This document shows positions 1 through 5,928 of a DNA stretch of 6,454 nt, piece by piece. A model generated the notes under the pieces. It did no database searches and was not told where the DNA came from. It saw nothing but the letters and a program-made list of their open reading frames with translations. Source of the DNA: Deltaproteobacteria bacterium (GTDB lineage Bacteria > Desulfobacterota > Syntrophia > Syntrophales > Smithellaceae). A program made the position numbers and the translations under genes. Positions within the stretch are counted from its first letter, which is position 1. Each line of letters starts with the position of its first letter. The DNA lies in assembly GCA_019136325.1 (NCBI GenBank), contig JAGVUJ010000113.1, positions 1-6,454 on the forward strand, in the 5' to 3' direction.

Positions 1-469
1 AAAAGGCATTGTGGAAGCGGCGGCCAAAGGCGTGATCGCCGGTTATCCGGTAGTGGATTTTAAAATAAATCTTACATTCGGTTCTTATCACACAGTAGAC
101 TCGTCGGAAATGGCGTTCAAAATTGCCGGTTCCATGGCCTTCCAGAAAGGCGTCATGGATTGCCAGCCGATTCTTCTGGAGCCGATCGTGAATATCGAAA
201 TTGAAATCCCCGATGAATACATGGGCGACGTGATTGGAGATTTAAACAGCCGCCGGGGCCGCGTCCAGGGCATGGATGCCAAAGGCTCCAATCAGATTAT
301 CAAAGGGCAGGTTCCGCTGGCGGAAATCCTGAAATATGCACCCGATCTTCGTTCCATGACCAGCGGCAGAGGAAATTTTACCTATACGCATTCTCACTAC
401 GAAGAAGTTCCGGCTTTTATCGCCGAAAAAATCATTGCCGCGTATAAGAAAGATAAAGAAGAAGAATAA
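1..469 (+). CDS. fusA: Elongation factor G, C-terminal part (5' end outside window)
   Basis: This is the last ~155 codons of an EF-G-type translational GTPase, open through the left edge of the window in the frame starting at base 2 (KGIVEAAAKG...). EF-G drives ribosomal translocation; the GTPase domain is not visible. What remains is the end of domain IV (AGYPVVDFKINL, then GSYHTVDSSEMAFKIAGSMAF) and domain V (GDVIGDLNSRRGRVQGMDAKG, then LKYAPDLRSMTSGRG and SHYEEVP). It ends in a charged Lys/Glu tail (KKDKEEE). The FTYTHSHYEEVP stretch differs from the usual YSMEF-type segment of the main EF-G, so this may be the second, divergent EF-G paralogue found in many anaerobic bacteria; that point is inference. 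The GTG at base 11 is an internal Val codon, not a start. The next gene follows after 16 bases on the same strand, suggesting co-transcription. Confidence 0.93.
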   Translation, partial: KGIVEAAAKGVIAGYPVVDFKINLTFGSYHTVDSSEMAFKIAGSMAFQKGVMDCQPILLEPIVNIEIEIPDEYMGDVIGDLNSRRGRVQGMDAKGSNQIIKGQVPLAEILKYAPDLRSMTSGRGNFTYTHSHYEEVPAFIAEKIIAAYKKDKEEE

Positions 470-485
470 TCACGGGAATAAGCTC

Positions 486-977
486 ATGATCAGCGCCGGA
501 ATTATCACGGTCAGTGACAAAGGCTCTCAAGGCAAACGCGAAGATTTAAGCGGCCCCGCAATCGCAGAAATGCTTGCGGGCGCCGCCATTGAAATTAAAA
601 ACACTCTCATCATTCCGGATGAAAAAGATGAAATCAAGAAAGCCATCATCGATTTTTCCGACGTCAAAAAGCTGGATTTAATTCTAACCACCGGAGGCAC
701 CGGCGTCAGCCCGCGTGATTTGACTCCCGATGCAACACTGGAAGTCATCGACAAACAGATTCCCGGCATGACGGAAGCCATGCGCCATCAGAGCATGCTG
801 ATTACGCCCCATGCCATGATTTCCCGCGCCGTGGCGGGAATTCGCGGAAAAAGTATGATATTGAATCTTCCCGGAAGCCCCAAAAGTGTCAGAGAAAACC
901 TTGCGGTGGTCCTGCCGGCGCTGAAACACGCCATTGAAAAAATCAAGGGAGATGATTCGGAATGTGCTTCTTCATGA
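486..977 (+). CDS. mogA: MogA/MoaB family molybdenum cofactor biosynthesis protein
   Basis: A 163-residue protein of the MogA/MoaB family, which adenylylates molybdopterin (MPT-AMP formation) so that molybdate can be inserted in the cytoplasm. Visible family marks are the N-terminal strand GIITVSDKGSQG (5-16) followed by EDLSGP (19-24), IPDE (43-46), the hallmark LTTGGTGVSPRDLTPDA (67-83), and LNLPGSPKSVREN (126-138). D45 and D78 probably match the catalytic aspartates described for E. coli MogA. The length fits the short family members; E. coli MogA is somewhat longer. I chose the ATG at 486. It lies just after the EF-G stop, has a weak GGGAA upstream, and puts the family motif at the expected distance. 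A TTG 17 codons earlier would add a Lys-rich extension read from inside the EF-G gene and is unlikely. The 3' end overlaps the convergent gene by 35 bases. MogA versus MoaB cannot be settled from sequence alone, but the gene implies molybdo- or tungsto-enzymes in this organism. Confidence 0.9.
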   Translation: MISAGIITVSDKGSQGKREDLSGPAIAEMLAGAAIEIKNTLIIPDEKDEIKKAIIDFSDVKKLDLILTTGGTGVSPRDLTPDATLEVIDKQIPGMTEAMRHQSMLITPHAMISRAVAGIRGKSMILNLPGSPKSVRENLAVVLPALKHAIEKIKGDDSECASS

Positions 978-1458
978 ACCGCAAAGCGTTGCGCGGATGC
1001 GTTCCCATCCAGTAAATCTTCCCGCAGTGAGGGCACTGCGTGTATTTTAAGCAATTTTCAAAAACATAAGAAGGCACCACATCACGGACTGCTTCCCGGT
1101 CCACGGGATGAAGCTTCGCATTGCACGCCAGACAAATTCCGAACATTTCTTGCTTTTCGATCCGGAGAGAATATTTTTCGATAACACTTTTGAGCTGTCT
1201 GCCGACGTCGATATCCGTTATTAAAAAAAGGGTGCCGGAAAACTGACGATCCATCATATCGCGTCTCCTGGTCAGCACAATCCGGCTTTCTTTCTCCGCC
1301 ATGCGCAGCAGGTTCCGTCCGGCCTCCTGATCAAAAACAGTTGTGTCATACCCCGTGATACGGAGCCATCTGGCCAGCCCGGCCAGTGACGCATCGGTAA
1401 TAAATCTGAATTCTCCGGACCAGGGAGATTCGATATTATTGCGGTTTTTTAAAGTCAT
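943..1458 (-). CDS. Mut7-C RNase domain protein (PIN-like fold plus zinc ribbon)
   Basis: A 171-residue protein of the Mut7-C/DUF82 family (COG1656), predicted PIN-fold ribonucleases with a C-terminal zinc ribbon. The N-terminal hallmark is FITDASLAGLARWLRITGYDT (19-39), where D22 would be a metal-binding acid. It is followed by RIVLTRRRDM (59-68) and a C-terminal zinc ribbon with C109-x2-C112 and C142-x2-C145, ending in the typical KIYWMGTH (147-154). Known members usually read LTRDR in the middle motif. Here the aspartate is displaced (LTRRRD, D67), so catalytic competence is uncertain. The start lies inside the 3' end of the LapA-domain gene: ATG at 1458 is preferred, but the adjacent TTG at 1461 would add one residue. 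The gene is probably translationally coupled and is the last of a four-gene leftward operon. It converges tail-to-tail with mogA. The true substrate of the family is not established. Confidence 0.88.
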   Translation of the reverse strand: MTLKNRNNIESPWSGEFRFITDASLAGLARWLRITGYDTTVFDQEAGRNLLRMAEKESRIVLTRRRDMMDRQFSGTLFLITDIDVGRQLKSVIEKYSLRIEKQEMFGICLACNAKLHPVDREAVRDVVPSYVFENCLKYTQCPHCGKIYWMGTHPRNALRFMKKHIPNHLP

Positions 1459-1741
1459 CAATCATCGGCGGTTTGTCGTTCGCGTGATTTTCCTTGCGCA
1501 TTTCGCGAACAAGTTTGTTAAGGCGTCTGATTGTGCGATTTAAACGAAAGCGTTCCACGATCCCCCAGAAAGCTGTAATGATCACCCCGAAGAGGAGAGA
1601 CGCAAAAATAAGCATGTACGTAGGAACATTGATATTCAGATATTGATAGTACTGTAAGTGAATTTTCGTCTGATTTTCCAGCGAAAACGTCACAATAAAA
1701 AAAGAAAAAAGAATAACAAGAATTAAATAAACTATTCTCAT
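1436..1741 (-). CDS. LapA-domain (DUF1049) inner-membrane protein
   Basis: A 101-residue small membrane protein with the LapA (lipopolysaccharide assembly protein A, formerly YciS) layout. A hydrophobic helix at about residues 3-20 is followed by a short polar loop with the S-L-E-N-Q pattern (20-24). A second hydrophobic helix lies at about 41-61, then a strongly basic, probably coiled-coil cytoplasmic tail (ERFRLNRTIRRLNKLVREMRK, 63-83). In E. coli, LapA acts with LapB to control LpxC turnover and LPS synthesis. Whether this homologue does the same cannot be told here, since no lapB is seen. The start ATG at 1741 follows a strong Shine-Dalgarno sequence and lies 3 bases after the HIT gene stop. 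Its 3' end overlaps the following Mut7-C gene by about 23 bases. It is part of the leftward four-gene operon. Confidence 0.85.
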   Translation of the reverse strand: MRIVYLILVILFSFFIVTFSLENQTKIHLQYYQYLNINVPTYMLIFASLLFGVIITAFWGIVERFRLNRTIRRLNKLVREMRKENHANDKPPMIDDFKKPQ

Positions 1742-1744
1742 TCC

Positions 1745-2230
1745 TTACTCCTTCCTGCAATATTTTTTAAAAAGAGGCATCAGATTGGCCGCGGTGGTCT
1801 CCACGGTCTCCGGAATGACCCGGACATTTGTCACGACGCTCATAAAATTCGTATCACCTTCCCAGCGCGGAATGACATGCACATGAAAATGTTCTTCAAC
1901 CCCGGCCCCCGCCGCCTTGCCGATATTGGCGCCTATGTTGAATCCGCCGGGATTCATGGCATCTTTAAGCGCCTTAATCGACGCTTCCAGCAAATCGAAT
2001 ATTTCCTTGCGTTCTTCCCCGGTCAGATCTTCGATTTTCCCGACATGTCTCTGAGGGATGATCATCAGATGTCCGTTAACATACGGATATTTGTTCATCA
2101 TGACATAGGCCGTTTTGCCTTCGAATAAAATATAGTCGTCACATCTGATGGAACATTTGCAGAAGACACAACCGTCCGGTTTTTCCCCTTTGATGTACTC
2201 CATGCGCCAGGGTGCAAAAATCGTTTCCAT
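1745..2230 (-). CDS. HIT family protein (Ap4A phosphorylase/hydrolase-like)
   Basis: A 161-residue histidine triad protein. These cytoplasmic enzymes hydrolyse or phosphorolyse nucleotide phosphates such as diadenosine polyphosphates or AMP conjugates. The sequence starts METIFAPWRMEYI, typical of the Ap4A-phosphorylase-like HIT subgroup. It then has a CVFC pair (C21, C24) likely to bind zinc, YPYVNGHLMIIPQRH (48-62), and FNIGANIGKAAGAG (97-110). The triad EEHFHVHVIPRWEGDTNF (112-129) has H114, H116 and H118; the middle His is normally the nucleophile. The ATG at 2230 was chosen because it gives the family N-terminus and is preceded by a GGCGGG-rich ribosome site. An upstream start at 2278 would add 16 unrelated residues. 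The gene lies 73 bases after the phosphoesterase gene and 3 bases before the LapA-domain gene. The family is certain; the exact nucleotide substrate is not. Confidence 0.95.
   Translation of the reverse strand: METIFAPWRMEYIKGEKPDGCVFCKCSIRCDDYILFEGKTAYVMMNKYPYVNGHLMIIPQRHVGKIEDLTGEERKEIFDLLEASIKALKDAMNPGGFNIGANIGKAAGAGVEEHFHVHVIPRWEGDTNFMSVVTNVRVIPETVETTAANLMPLFKKYCRKE
1748..1755 (-). promoter_or_regulatory. Shine-Dalgarno for the LapA-domain gene
   Basis: On the - strand this reads GGAAGGAG, six bases upstream of the ATG at 1741. It sits within the last codons of the HIT gene, just before its TAA stop, so translation of the two genes is probably coupled. It fixes the LapA-domain start. Confidence 0.75.
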
Positions 2231-2303
2231 ATTCAATCCCGCCCGCCTTATCTTCAACGTTCGGCAATGTTCGTGCAATCGACCGCAGATTCATTGCCGC
2301 TCA

Positions 2304-2801
2304 TCAAATTTTAATTATTTTCCCTTTTATTTCTGTGCCAATTTCCAATATGCCGATGGTTTTAGAAGAGTTGAAAAACCTGTCCGCCGCCGAACCGGGA
2401 TTAAAAAAGAACACCTTGTTTTTCACATGATTCGCCGGTTTATGCGTGTGTCCGTAAACCACACACATTGCGTCCGGGAACCTCGCCGATATTTTTTCTT
2501 CCAGTCCCCAGGGAGAGCCCCATCCGTGAATCAGTAATAATTTAAATCCGTTTATTTCAAAAAGCAAATACTCCGGCAATTTCTTTCTGACGGCATAATT
2601 ATCCATATTGCCGCATACTGCTTTCACATCCTTTTTCCCGAACATGTCCAGAACTTTCAAATCAACAATATCACCAGCGTGCAAAATGAAATCCGTGTCG
2701 CTGAAATATCTTTCCAGGCTTTCCTGAAGCTTTTCATCATAATGATCCAGATGAGTGTCGGAAATCACGCCTATTTTTACTTTTTTCGTTTCCATAACCA
2801 T
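2304..2801 (-). CDS. YfcE/MJ0936-family metallophosphoesterase
   Basis: A 165-residue stand-alone calcineurin-like phosphoesterase of the YfcE/MJ0936 type, a two-metal cytoplasmic enzyme active on phosphodiesters in characterised members. All family blocks are present in order: SDTH (14-17), HAGDIVD (41-47), CGNMDN (63-68), LIHGWG (90-95), GHTH (117-120) and NPGS (134-137). These supply the expected Asp, Asn and His metal ligands. Length is normal. The start is uncertain: ATG at 2801 or ATG at 2795 (METKKVKIGVISDTH), neither with a clear Shine-Dalgarno sequence. It is the first gene of a leftward cluster (phosphoesterase, HIT, LapA-domain, Mut7-C). The natural substrate cannot be deduced. Cyclic or modified nucleotides are possible given the HIT neighbour, but this is inference. 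Confidence 0.94.
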   Translation of the reverse strand: MVMETKKVKIGVISDTHLDHYDEKLQESLERYFSDTDFILHAGDIVDLKVLDMFGKKDVKAVCGNMDNYAVRKKLPEYLLFEINGFKLLLIHGWGSPWGLEEKISARFPDAMCVVYGHTHKPANHVKNKVFFFNPGSAADRFFNSSKTIGILEIGTEIKGKIIKI

Positions 2802-2956
2802 ACAAATGATTTACTAACTTATTAGCTGCAAGAATCAAAAAAAACAAGCGTTATTTGAAACAATGCCCGCGGACGGCTGGATTTTTCTGAATTGTTGAAA
2901 GATTTCATTCTATCGGATTAGAACAATAATAAAAGAAAAATAAATGATCCAATTTG
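2802..2956. other. AT-rich intergenic region between the two leftward transcription units
   Basis: This 155-base gap separates the glycyl radical enzyme stop from the phosphoesterase start. It should hold the end of the first transcript and the promoter of the second. I see no convincing GC-rich hairpin with a T-run on the - strand, so no intrinsic terminator is called. A short GC-rich patch (2865-2880) interrupts AT-rich sequence. No small ORF or RNA gene is supported. Confidence 0.6.
2815..2849 (-). promoter_or_regulatory. Possible sigma-70-type promoter for the phosphoesterase operon
   Basis: On the - strand, a TTGTTT element is followed about 17 bases later by TAATAA. This lies a short distance upstream of the phosphoesterase ATG. 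Both hexamers match the consensus only partly, and the region is AT-rich, so chance is a real alternative. It is listed because this gap is the only place in the window where the four-gene operon could have its own promoter. Confidence 0.22.
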
Positions 2957-5926
2957 CTAAACGCCGTACTGGGCTCTCTCGATCAACTCAATCTGCATTT
3001 CTTTGTTCAGAGTCACAAAATAGGCGTTATATCCGGAAATGCGGACAAGCAGATTTCTGTAGCTATCGGGATTGGCCATCGCGTCTTTAAGGACATCCGA
3101 ATTCACCACGTTGAACTGCATTTGCATGCCGCCCTGCTCGAAATAGGTTTTGGCGTATGCATGCATATGATCAACGGTCTTTTCACGGCTGTCCCGAGGA
3201 TCGGGAACCAGCTTGACGTTGAAGGCGATATTGTTGTCCATGTATTGAGGTTCCAGATGCGCCACATCTCTTATGTTATTCAGAAAATCGCGCGAAGCTG
3301 AAGGATGCGGTGTGAGTCCGGGCGTAAAGGCCTTACCGGCCAGCTTTCCCGAGGGCAAAGCGCCTGAAAGCGATCCGTAAGCAACATGCTGCGACATTGA
3401 CCAGAACCCGGCGGTATAAGGGCCGCCGCGGTAATTGGTATGAACGCTCCAACAGGCATGAATCTCTTTTGCAACTCTCTTTGCCATATTCAGAGCCTCT
3501 TCATTGCCGGAACCGAAAAGGGCAACCTTGTTTTTCACCATTGCATGCAAGGCGGGAGTGTCCGCAAAATTGTTGTCTATAGCCTTCTTGAGTTCGCCGA
3601 AAGTCATTTTCTTTTCATCAAAAACCAGTTTCTTAATGACGAGAAGAGAATCCGTCACATCCGCCAGTCCTATATTGGAACTGCCCGACGAATTATACCG
3701 GGCGCCGCCTTTTGTCACATCCCTTCCCTTTTCCGCAGCGCCATCGATCAACGCGCTGAGCAGGGGAGTCGGGCGGTATTCGGCGTGAATCTCCGCCAGC
3801 ATGTTGTTGAGTGTCACTGCCTCATTAATCAGAAACTTCTGCTGGATAATATAGGCCTGGAAAAAATCTTCGAAGGACTTGAAGTCCCCGTTTTCAGGAC
3901 TACCGGTTTCAGGTCCCAAATCCCACTTCATCAAAGGGTGCCGTCCATTGTTCAGCGCCATCTCCAGAGCTGCTACCATATTCATAAGAATGGAACCCGT
4001 ATGCCCCATATGCTTTCCCGAAAGAGTCGGTTCCACACAACCGGTTGCCGACCAGTCGCGGATGTCCTCTATCGGGTATCCGAATTTCTGCAGAGAGCTG
4101 AAAACAGCCCGATCATTGTGCATCGAGGGTGTGGCAGTCGTGATAAAATTCACTTCGCACAAACGTTTCAGATATGCGTCGCTGTTAACTCCCGGATGGA
4201 AGCGGGCGTTGACGTTTGGATCACGGATACAGAGCATTTCCGTAGCCTTGAGAAATATATAGGTCATATCGTTGACTGCGTCTTGCCCTTCCGGAGTCAC
4301 TCCCCCCAGGGTAATGGCTTGATCCGAGGAACTGCCGCCGAAAAGGTAGTTGCCGATGTCCGGAACAAGCGGCAGATGATCCGTGCCCCGCATAAAGAAA
4401 CATCCCGCAAGCTCGATGGCTCTTTTGATATAATCACATCGCTGCTGATCCGTCGAAATTTTTTCCATGTCTTTTTCAAAATAAGGCTGCAGCAGATTGT
4501 CAAGCCTGCCCAGGGATAGTCCCGTGTTTGTGTTTTCCATATGCAGGCACACCCAGATTATCCAGATGAGATTGACAGCTTCATCCAGGCTCTCCGGCGG
4601 ATTGACGGGAACCCTGCTGCAAATTTCGGCAAGACGCTCCAATTCTTCTTTCCGCTTCGGTTCCCGCTCCCGTGCGGTCATTGCGGCCGCTTCAAGGGAA
4701 AGATTGCGGGCATAGGCGTTTACTCCTTCCAGTGTAATGATCATGGCCTGAAGATTGTTTATCTGATCATTTTCAAGGCCCCCTTTATCCAGGCGCGCTT
4801 GAATATCTTCAATGATGCCGCCTGTTCCCTTCTTTAAGACAGTAGAAAAATCGGGAATGGTGTGCGATATGCCGACGGATTTCCAGACGAAATAGGCGAT
4901 AAAACGCTCATCAATCCTCTGGCAGAGAGGATTGCCATGTTTTGATCGGGTAACCTCCCGGAAATTTCTCTTGATCCAGAATGGGAAAACATCATTGTGA
5001 AGTATTTTGACATCCTCCGGAGATATTGCGTAAGGATTGAGCACCCTTTTTTCGACAGAAAGAAGTTCACCCCAAATCATCGTGCCCTGAGCATCCGGAT
5101 AGATGATGACGCCTGTCGGCAATTTCGAAGTTGAAGTTCCGGCAATCAATTCATCGGGAGCGATTATCGCTTTCCTGTTTTCCATCAGGTGTTTGAACGC
5201 ACATGCCTGTCGAAGTCCCGGATGCCATGAACGGCCTTCGGAATCTTTTTCGAAACCGTTTGTTCTGAACCAGCCGGTAACAAGTTGAGGACGTTCTGCG
5301 CATATCTGAGGCTTGATATTGAAATGACGGTGCAGCATTCCCTGCAGACGGGGAAAATCTTCCAAACCGTATTCGGGTAGGTAGGGATCACTCAAATACT
5401 TCACACCCTTATCAACCCGTTCACCTTTCATGCGGTATTTTCGTCTGCCGTTGAGTTCCTCGGAGAGCTCCGGTTTATTCACGGCATAGTATCGCTTGCG
5501 TGCCTTAATATCGTTGCGCTGCGCTTTTTCATGCATCCATTGATGTATTCTTCCCATCAGAAGGGTTATATAGAAATTAAAAATTTGAAGATGGGAGAGA
5601 TTCCCGTCCATAATCATTCTGTTTTTTAAAATTAGATTGAGCATTTCATTGGGCGTAACCATAAGCATTTCAATGAGCGCTTTATCGTCTATGAAACGCA
5701 GCGTGGCATCCGCGTTTTCAGGAACGCAGGAAGAGACGCGCACGCGGCCGTTTTTAAAAGAAATTGATTGTTCCACCGTACCGGTGATGGTTGAAAATCC
5801 CACGGTGAAATCTATCCAGCCGTCGCTTACGCGCATGTAACGCCGCAGCGATGGCCTCGTATTGAACATCAAAGCCATAAGATGCAGAAAAGAACCTGTG
5901 ACGAGGTTCATTGCGTTGAGTTTCAT
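2957..5926 (-). CDS. Glycyl radical enzyme (PFL superfamily) with N-terminal SCP2-like domain
   Basis: A 989-residue glycyl radical enzyme. Residues ~1-128 resemble an SCP2 sterol/lipid-binding domain: WIDFTVGF (37-44), SISFKNGRVRVS (54-65), NADATLRFIDDKALIEML (71-88), and IMDGNLSHLQIFNFYITLL (105-123). A basic linker leads to the PFL-like barrel from ~175. Landmarks there are GTSTSKLPTGVIIYPD (263-278), ISHTIPDF (353-360), SATGCVEP (626-633; C630 is the thiyl cysteine, E632 the likely base), LEMALNNGR (654-662) and GARYNSSGSSNIGLADVTDS (741-760). The glycyl radical domain (~870-989) ends with VRISGYNAYF (961-970; G965 is the radical site). The G-C-V-E-P motif, rather than PFL's Cys-Cys pair, places it nearer the dehydratase/lyase/decarboxylase groups than true pyruvate formate-lyase. 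The substrate is unknown. ATG at 5926 is supported by a strong GGAGGG and lies two bases after the TetR stop. No activating enzyme is visible. Ordinary members are about 780-860 residues, so the extra length is the N-terminal module. Confidence 0.95.
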   Translation of the reverse strand: MKLNAMNLVTGSFLHLMALMFNTRPSLRRYMRVSDGWIDFTVGFSTITGTVEQSISFKNGRVRVSSCVPENADATLRFIDDKALIEMLMVTPNEMLNLILKNRMIMDGNLSHLQIFNFYITLLMGRIHQWMHEKAQRNDIKARKRYYAVNKPELSEELNGRRKYRMKGERVDKGVKYLSDPYLPEYGLEDFPRLQGMLHRHFNIKPQICAERPQLVTGWFRTNGFEKDSEGRSWHPGLRQACAFKHLMENRKAIIAPDELIAGTSTSKLPTGVIIYPDAQGTMIWGELLSVEKRVLNPYAISPEDVKILHNDVFPFWIKRNFREVTRSKHGNPLCQRIDERFIAYFVWKSVGISHTIPDFSTVLKKGTGGIIEDIQARLDKGGLENDQINNLQAMIITLEGVNAYARNLSLEAAAMTAREREPKRKEELERLAEICSRVPVNPPESLDEAVNLIWIIWVCLHMENTNTGLSLGRLDNLLQPYFEKDMEKISTDQQRCDYIKRAIELAGCFFMRGTDHLPLVPDIGNYLFGGSSSDQAITLGGVTPEGQDAVNDMTYIFLKATEMLCIRDPNVNARFHPGVNSDAYLKRLCEVNFITTATPSMHNDRAVFSSLQKFGYPIEDIRDWSATGCVEPTLSGKHMGHTGSILMNMVAALEMALNNGRHPLMKWDLGPETGSPENGDFKSFEDFFQAYIIQQKFLINEAVTLNNMLAEIHAEYRPTPLLSALIDGAAEKGRDVTKGGARYNSSGSSNIGLADVTDSLLVIKKLVFDEKKMTFGELKKAIDNNFADTPALHAMVKNKVALFGSGNEEALNMAKRVAKEIHACWSVHTNYRGGPYTAGFWSMSQHVAYGSLSGALPSGKLAGKAFTPGLTPHPSASRDFLNNIRDVAHLEPQYMDNNIAFNVKLVPDPRDSREKTVDHMHAYAKTYFEQGGMQMQFNVVNSDVLKDAMANPDSYRNLLVRISGYNAYFVTLNKEMQIELIERAQYGV

Positions 5927-5928
5927 GA

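Noticed and set aside
435..485. Upstream TTG start extending MogA by 17 residues
   Set aside because: The extension is read from inside the EF-G gene, is an unnatural Lys/Arg run, and precedes the ATG at 486 that gives the normal family N-terminus.
2231..2278. Longer HIT protein start at 2278
   Set aside because: The added 16 residues do not belong to the family. METIFAPWR at 2230 is the characteristic start and has a ribosome site.
2865..2890. GC-rich patch followed by a T-run, resembling a + strand terminator
   Set aside because: The possible stem is only about three base pairs, and no + strand gene ends nearby.
2859..2927. AACAAT / ATTGTT / AACAAT motifs spaced about 31-32 bases apart in the intergenic gap
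   Set aside because: They are only six AT-rich bases each, the spacing is not exact and no further symmetry extends them. Chance is the simpler explanation.
3440..4519. Long open frame of 359 codons on the + strand
   Set aside because: It lies entirely antisense to the glycyl radical enzyme core, whose motifs are unmistakable. Its translation shows no recognisable domain, and the overlapping open frame is a by-product of the enzyme's codon use.
5404..5926. N-terminal extension of the glycyl radical enzyme as a bacterial-microcompartment targeting region, as in some choline lyases
   Set aside because: The extension looks like a folded SCP2-type domain rather than a short amphipathic helix plus linker, and no shell-protein gene is in the window.
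2957..5926. Annotation as ordinary pyruvate formate-lyase (pflB)
   Set aside because: The active site has a single Cys in GCVEP rather than the adjacent Cys-Cys of true PFL, and the protein is far longer with a different N-terminus.
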